The notes under the pieces were generated by a model. The model did no database searches. It saw only the letters and a program-made list of their open reading frames with translations, and was not told the DNA's origin. From the NCBI RefSeq assembly GCF_021917145.1, contig NW_025813744.1, positions 45,001 through 109,000 on the forward strand: a stretch of DNA of 64,000 bases, given 5' to 3'. Origin of the DNA: Hypomesus transpacificus. Its lineage: Eukaryota; Chordata; Actinopteri; Osmeriformes; Osmeridae. Shown here piece after piece: positions 59,595 through 64,000 of the stretch (positions are counted from its first letter, which is position 1; each line of letters begins with the position of its first letter). Made by a program: the position numbers and the translations under genes.

Positions 59595-59699
59595 GGTGAG
59601 TCTCCGGGAATCGTGGCCAGCTAATTTGACATGAAGTAAATAATCTGTCTACACTGGCATTTACACAAAACAGGGTTTTGAAGATTCAACTGTTCAGGC

Positions 59700-60785
59700 T
59701 CTTATAGGTGCGGTGCTGTTCAGGCTCTCTCTCTCATAGGTGCAGTGCTGTTCAGACTCTCTCTCTCTCTCTCTCATAGGTGCAGTGCTGTTCAGGCTCT
59801 CTCTCTCATAGGTGCGGTGTTGTTCAGGCTCTCTCTCTCATAGGTGCTCTGCTGTTCAGGCTCTCTCTCTCTCTCATAGGTGCTGTTCAGGCTCTCTCTC
59901 TCTCTCATAGGTGTAGTGCTGTTCAGGCTCTCTCTCTCATAGGTGCTGTGCTGTTCAGGCCCTCTCTCTCATAGGTGCGGTGCTGTTCAGGCTCTCTCTC
60001 TCTCTCTCATAGGTGCAGTGCTGTTCAGGCTCTCTCTCTCACAGGTGTGGTGCTGTTCAGGCTCTCTCTCTCATAGGTGCAGTGCTGTTCAGGCTCTCTC
60101 TCTCTTAGGTGCAGTGCTGTTCAGGCTCTCTCTCTCATAGGTGCTGTTCAGGCTCTCTCTCATAGGTGCTGTTCAGGCTCTCTCTCTTTCATAGGTGCTG
60201 TGCTGTTCAGGCTCTCTCTCTCATAGGTGCCGTGCTGTTCAGGCTCTCTCTCTCATAGGTGCAGTGCTGTTCAGGCTCTCTCTCTCATAGGTGCCGTGCT
60301 GTTCAGGCTCTCTCTCTCATAGGTGCAGTGCTGTTCAGGCTCTCTCTCTCAAAGGTGTGGTGCTGTTCAGACTCTCTCTCTCATAGGTGCAGTGCTGTTC
60401 AGGCTCTCTCTCTTTCATAGGTGCAGTGCTGTTCAGGCTCTCTCTCTCTCATAGGTGCAGTGCTGTTTAGGCTCTCTCTCATAGGTGCCGTGCTGTTCAA
60501 GCTCTCTCTCTTTCATAGGTGCAGTGCTGTTCAGGCTCTCTCTCTCTCATAGGTGCCGTGCTGTTCAGGCTCTCTCTCTCATAGGTGCTGTTCAGGCTCT
60601 CTCTCATGGGTGCTGTTCAGGCTCTCTCTCTTTCATAGGTGCAGTGCTGTTCAGGCTCTCTCTCTTTCATAGGTGCAGTGCTGTTCAGGCTCTCTCTCTC
60701 ATAGGTGCAGTGCTGTTCAGGCTCTCTCTCTCATAGGTGCAGTGCTGTTCAGGCTCTCTCTCTCATAGGTGCTGTGCTGTTCAGA
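59700..60785 (+). repeat. About 32-bp minisatellite, roughly 33 copies
   Basis: The unit GCTCTCTCTCTCATAGGTGC then AGTGCTGTTCAG has varying CT length and GCAGTG/GCCGTG/GCTGTG variants. Each copy includes a pyrimidine tract followed by ATAG/GTGC, which resembles a splice acceptor. No adjoining exon was found. Confidence 0.95.
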
Positions 60786-61549
60786 CTCTCAGGGATAACG
60801 GGGAGGGGGAATAATGGCGAGCAAGCTCTTGATCGTGGTTATTTATAAGGAACTACTAATATTCATCAGAGTGGGAAAACAAAGGAATAAGGGATTGATA
60901 AACTATAATGTTGTCATAAAAGGCCAAAAACATTAATGCTGCTATAAAAGAACCCTTGATGTTATACTATTAAGCCCAGTGACGTTGAGACACTGTGGTT
61001 GGTTGGGTGTAGTTGGATTCTCGCAAAGGAGTCTCTAGCCAACCCAAAACTAAACGTGTGATCTCAGCGCACGCAGCCTATGGAAACCTTGAGACCCCGA
61101 GCGTGTCTTGGGTCGCAGACGAGACAGTAGGCTAGTAAAACTTATGTAAAACTTTATTTGTTCAACCTTTTCAGAGTCTGTTTAAGCAGTTAAATCACCA
61201 TGTGATTCTCAACAACATTTAAAAACACAGTTAAAATATATATTTTACAGAATACCCCCCACCCCACCATCCAAATAAATGAAAGTATTAGTCTCTTGAA
61301 ATTAGGTGCTACAAACTGACTCTTCCTCTTGCTTGATCAATAATATATTAATAACTGAGAGTTCACACGATCAAGTTTATCAATATATCTGTATCTGACA
61401 GTATCTTGAGCTGAAGCAGTTGTCAGGAGGGTTTTCTTTACATATTTACACTTTACTCATCAAATCTGATGAAACAACCTCTCTGGTACCTGAACCGGTC
61501 AGGTTAGCTCTGTCTTCTGTTACAGGGAGGGACATGGTCCCAACAACTG

Positions 61550-61774
61550 CATGTCCTCATTCATGACATGGTTTCTACAAAACAGAGGCTGACAGACAGA
61601 CAGACATATGAGCAGGAGTGATGAGTACAGTTGAGGAGTGACTGGCTGCCTTTTCAGAAATAAGAGATTCATATCAGTTTTAAAACATTCCATTAGTTTC
61701 CAAAAAGAGAAGAGAAAACTTTTGTAAACATTTTATAATTGATATGTAGCGGATATTGGTGACAAAGAGACACG

Positions 61775-61805
<31 letters not shown>

Positions 61806-62440
61806 GGGGAGAGAGAGGGAGAGAGAGGTATAAGAAAGGTTACAAAAGGGTGGTGGTCCCGTCTCTCCTTCTCCCCTCCCCAATCTTACCTCCTTATAGC
61901 TCCCCTCCTCACTTCCCCTATGTTTCCTTCTCTTCTCTCCTTCCTTACCCCCTTCCTCCTCCCCTCCTTCCTTTATCCCCTACTATTAGGGCATGCTGGT
62001 ACCCTTACAGAAGTCAGTTCTTGTAATGACACTCCAAACAGCAAGGGGTTTATGTTTGCATTGGGAATTGTACGTAATGTACAAGGGTAGAGCTTAGGGT
62101 GTTTTTTCCATGTTTGTTTAATAAATACTGTATATTTACCCATCATTCTTATAAGTCATGGGACCTACAAATCTTGGCAACACCCATCATTTCTGCTGGC
62201 AGCGTCAAGTTCAAATCAACTGCATTTGCTCATACATGAACTTGGTTTCTACAGAAAAGAGGCTGACAGACTGATAGACATCAGACAGCAGGAATGCTGT
62301 GTACAGTTGAGGAGTGGAGATGCCTCTAGAAGAAGAGATTCATATCAGTTTTCTAAGTAATACATTCAATCAGTTACAAAAAGAAAACATCATGACATTG
62401 TAAACATTTAATAATTTATAAATGATGCAAGTCCAAGTCT
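61550..62440. repeat. Direct duplication (two copies about 660 bp apart)
   Basis: Segments 61553-61740 and 62225-62415 share GGTTTCTACA, GAGGCTGACAGAC, GTACAGTTGAGGAGTG, AGAGATTCATATCAGTTTT and TTGTAAACATTTA. A GA tract (61770-61830) and CT-rich DNA (61870-61980) lie between. Confidence 0.8.
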
Positions 62441-62499
62441 TTCTACTTTCTGCAGAAGGTCCCAATGAATGTCACAGACTCTCTTTATCTCCCTTTTTC

Positions 62500-62828
62500 C
62501 TTTCCCCTCTGTCCCTCTCTCTCTTTCTCTCTCTCTCTCTACCTCCGTCACAGTCTTGTCCTCTTCTTCTTCCCCTCTCTCCTGTTTCTCTCTCTTACGT
62601 TCTCTCTCCCCACCTTTTCTCAATCCCTTTCTCTCTTCCTCTCTCCCCACTTTCTCTGTGTATTTCTGTCTCTGCCATTCTTCCCTCTCTCGCTGTGTAT
62701 CTCTCCCTCCTCTTTCTGTCTCCTCTTCTCTGTCTTCCTCTTTCTCTACCTCCCCCCCTCCTTCTCTCTCTCTCTCCCCTTCTCCTATCTTCCTCTCTCT
62801 CTCTCTCCCTCTGTCTCTCTCTCTCTGC
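62500..62828. repeat. CT-rich low-complexity tract
   Basis: TCTCTCTCTTTCCTC-type DNA; long Ser/Leu/Pro frames on + and Glu/Arg frames on - are artefacts. Confidence 0.9.
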
Positions 62829-62994
62829 AGAACTGATTCATGCATCTCCTCCCTCTCTTGTTCTTTGTACAGTTGCCTTCTAGTTCAGGGAATGTTTCTA
62901 CCCACTAGATGTGAAAAATTAATAAACATATAACAATCGATTGAGTGATGTACTGTATGTAGTCTGGTTGTTTGTGTGTGAAATATTTTTACTG

Positions 62995-63247
62995 TTTACT
63001 TTTCTACAGGTACACACTTTTTTGAGGTTCATGTTGTTTACAGTAATTGTAACTTGTTTAACTACACTCTGCTCTTATGGTTCTTCCCTTTGGCAATTTA
63101 GGTTTTTTCACATGAATGCTTTATGTTTTGGTTACCCGCAATGTTTGGGGATATCTCGGTGTTATGATCAGTGACTGATGCACTTTTGTAAAGCTCTCTC
63201 TTGGAATTAGCTTTGGATAAAAGCGTCTATTAAATGAATAAATGTCA
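62995..63247 (+). mobile_element. L2-type LINE 3' end, 5'-truncated
   Basis: Matches 45235-45497: GGTTCATGTTGTTT, TGCTCTTATGG, GGTGTTATGATCAGTGACTG, TTTTGTAAAGCTCTCTCTTG, then TTTGGATAAAAGCGTCTATT and AAATGAATAAATG. Confidence 0.85.
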
Positions 63248-63741
63248 AATGTAAATGTAATGTGTGTATGTGCTTGTTGTACAGGATGCAGGTGACGTCC
63301 AGTAATAAGACTCCAAACAAGATCAACTGGTCCAACAAGGAAGTGTGTGTGGGTGTATGTATGAGGGTGTGACACATTCAAATATGTACTGTATGTTCCA
63401 TGAACAGTAACAATAACAACAGCAGTAAGAGGAGTCTTTAATGTTGGGATCAGATGAGTACAAGGTAGCACTACAGGTGATCAGACTGTCAGCATTACTG
63501 TCAGACACATACAGAACCTGCTGGAGCACAGAGAGGAGGCTGATGGGGAAACCAGAGTTTTATAAAGGTCAGTAGAAGGTGTTAATTCATATGTTGGAGA
63601 GTGAAGGATTTACTGTCAGTTCAGAATAGGTTATGATTAAGTAAATTAGCCTGGTCTGATGTGATCTCCTTTCAAATACTGGAGGTGTGTTTGTTTAACA
63701 GCATAGATCCAAGGCTGCAATACAACATTATTTCATGTCCA

Positions 63742-63925
63742 TTAACCCTTGTGCTGCCTTCGGGTCATTGTGACCCACCATAGTGTTGAGACAACTTTAC
63801 CTCATACAAAAATAAAGTGAAGCATTTTCCTTTAAGCTTCGCGATGTCCCAGGGTCATGTGACCCCCTGCTGTGTCGGTGCAACTTTTCCTAATACAACA
63901 ACGTAGATGCGTAGGAAAACTAATG
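63742..63925. mobile_element. Possible TTAA-type MITE end
   Basis: TTAACCCTTGTGCTGCCTTC then GGGTCATTGTGACCC resembles ends of piggyBac-like MITEs common in fish. A second GGGTCATGTGACCCC lies at 63852. The other end was not found. Confidence 0.35.
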
Positions 63926-63992
63926 TGAAGGGGGGGAATTCCTCTATATCTGATATAGCGAGTGCTCCACGTTCTGGATGTTGTCCTCAGGA

Positions 63993-64000
63993 ATGATGCT
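63993..64000 (+). CDS. Start of a second butyrophilin-like gene (cut by window edge)
   Basis: GGATGTTGTCCTCAGGAATG then ATGCT at the right edge matches the start-codon region at 39588 and the core at 40043. Only ATGATGCT of the signal exon is inside the window. Confidence 0.5.

Overview
This window is vertebrate nuclear DNA, almost certainly from a ray-finned fish. It has spliced genes with short GT-AG introns and very dense micro- and minisatellites. It also carries tRNA-derived SINEs that share a tail with L2-type LINEs, an intact Tc1-like transposon, a hAT-type element and a teleost-style butyrophilin-like locus. Coding sequence is a small fraction. Nearly all long open frames are artefacts of CA/GT, CT or minisatellite arrays.

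Layout. (1) 1-3.5 kb: last six exons of an MFSD2-family lysolipid/sphingosine-1-phosphate transporter, plus strand, 5' end off the window. (2) 4.0-4.6 kb: relic of a secreted/SRCR-type gene split by a SINE. (3) 4.85-9.6 kb: complete FKBP12-type prolyl isomerase (108 aa, four coding exons plus a 3'UTR exon). (4) 10.2-22.8 kb: complete syntenin-2-like gene (310 aa, two PDZ domains), its introns packed with tandem repeats. (5) 23.3-23.8 kb, minus strand: SRCR-domain relic related to item 2. (6) 26.2-27.9 kb: full-length Tc1/mariner element with an intact DD34E transposase. (7) 29.5-33.5 kb: SR-protein kinase (SRPK) with a very short spacer. (8) 34.3-34.85 kb, minus strand: two exons of an unidentified gene (tentative). 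(9) 37-39.5 kb: L2 and LTR-like debris. (10) 40.0-55.2 kb: butyrophilin-like gene (signal peptide, broken IgV, intact IgC, TM, a run of 21-nt heptad exons, intact B30.2/SPRY), expanded by a 6-kb insertion holding an L2 reverse-transcriptase fragment. (11) 55.4-56.5 kb: hAT-type element with a perfect 8-bp target duplication. (12) 57.6-64 kb: minisatellites and repeats; the last bases begin a second butyrophilin-like copy.

The host genes are not one pathway. The block MFSD2-FKBP1-syntenin combines two mammalian linkages (MFSD2B with FKBP1B; FKBP1A with SDCBP2), which suggests descent from one ancestral block duplicated early in vertebrates.

Most interesting pattern: in at least five introns of three neighbouring genes, minisatellites start or end exactly at the exon boundary, and their unit contains the splice site itself. 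Examples are about 38 copies of a 3' splice site before syntenin exon 4, 28 exact 23-nt copies after an SRPK donor, ten 5' splice sites after SRPK exon 11, and an in-frame 33-nt donor triplication after FKBP exon 3. All exon coordinates were derived by hand from reading frame, splice consensus and remembered family sequence; no database search was possible.
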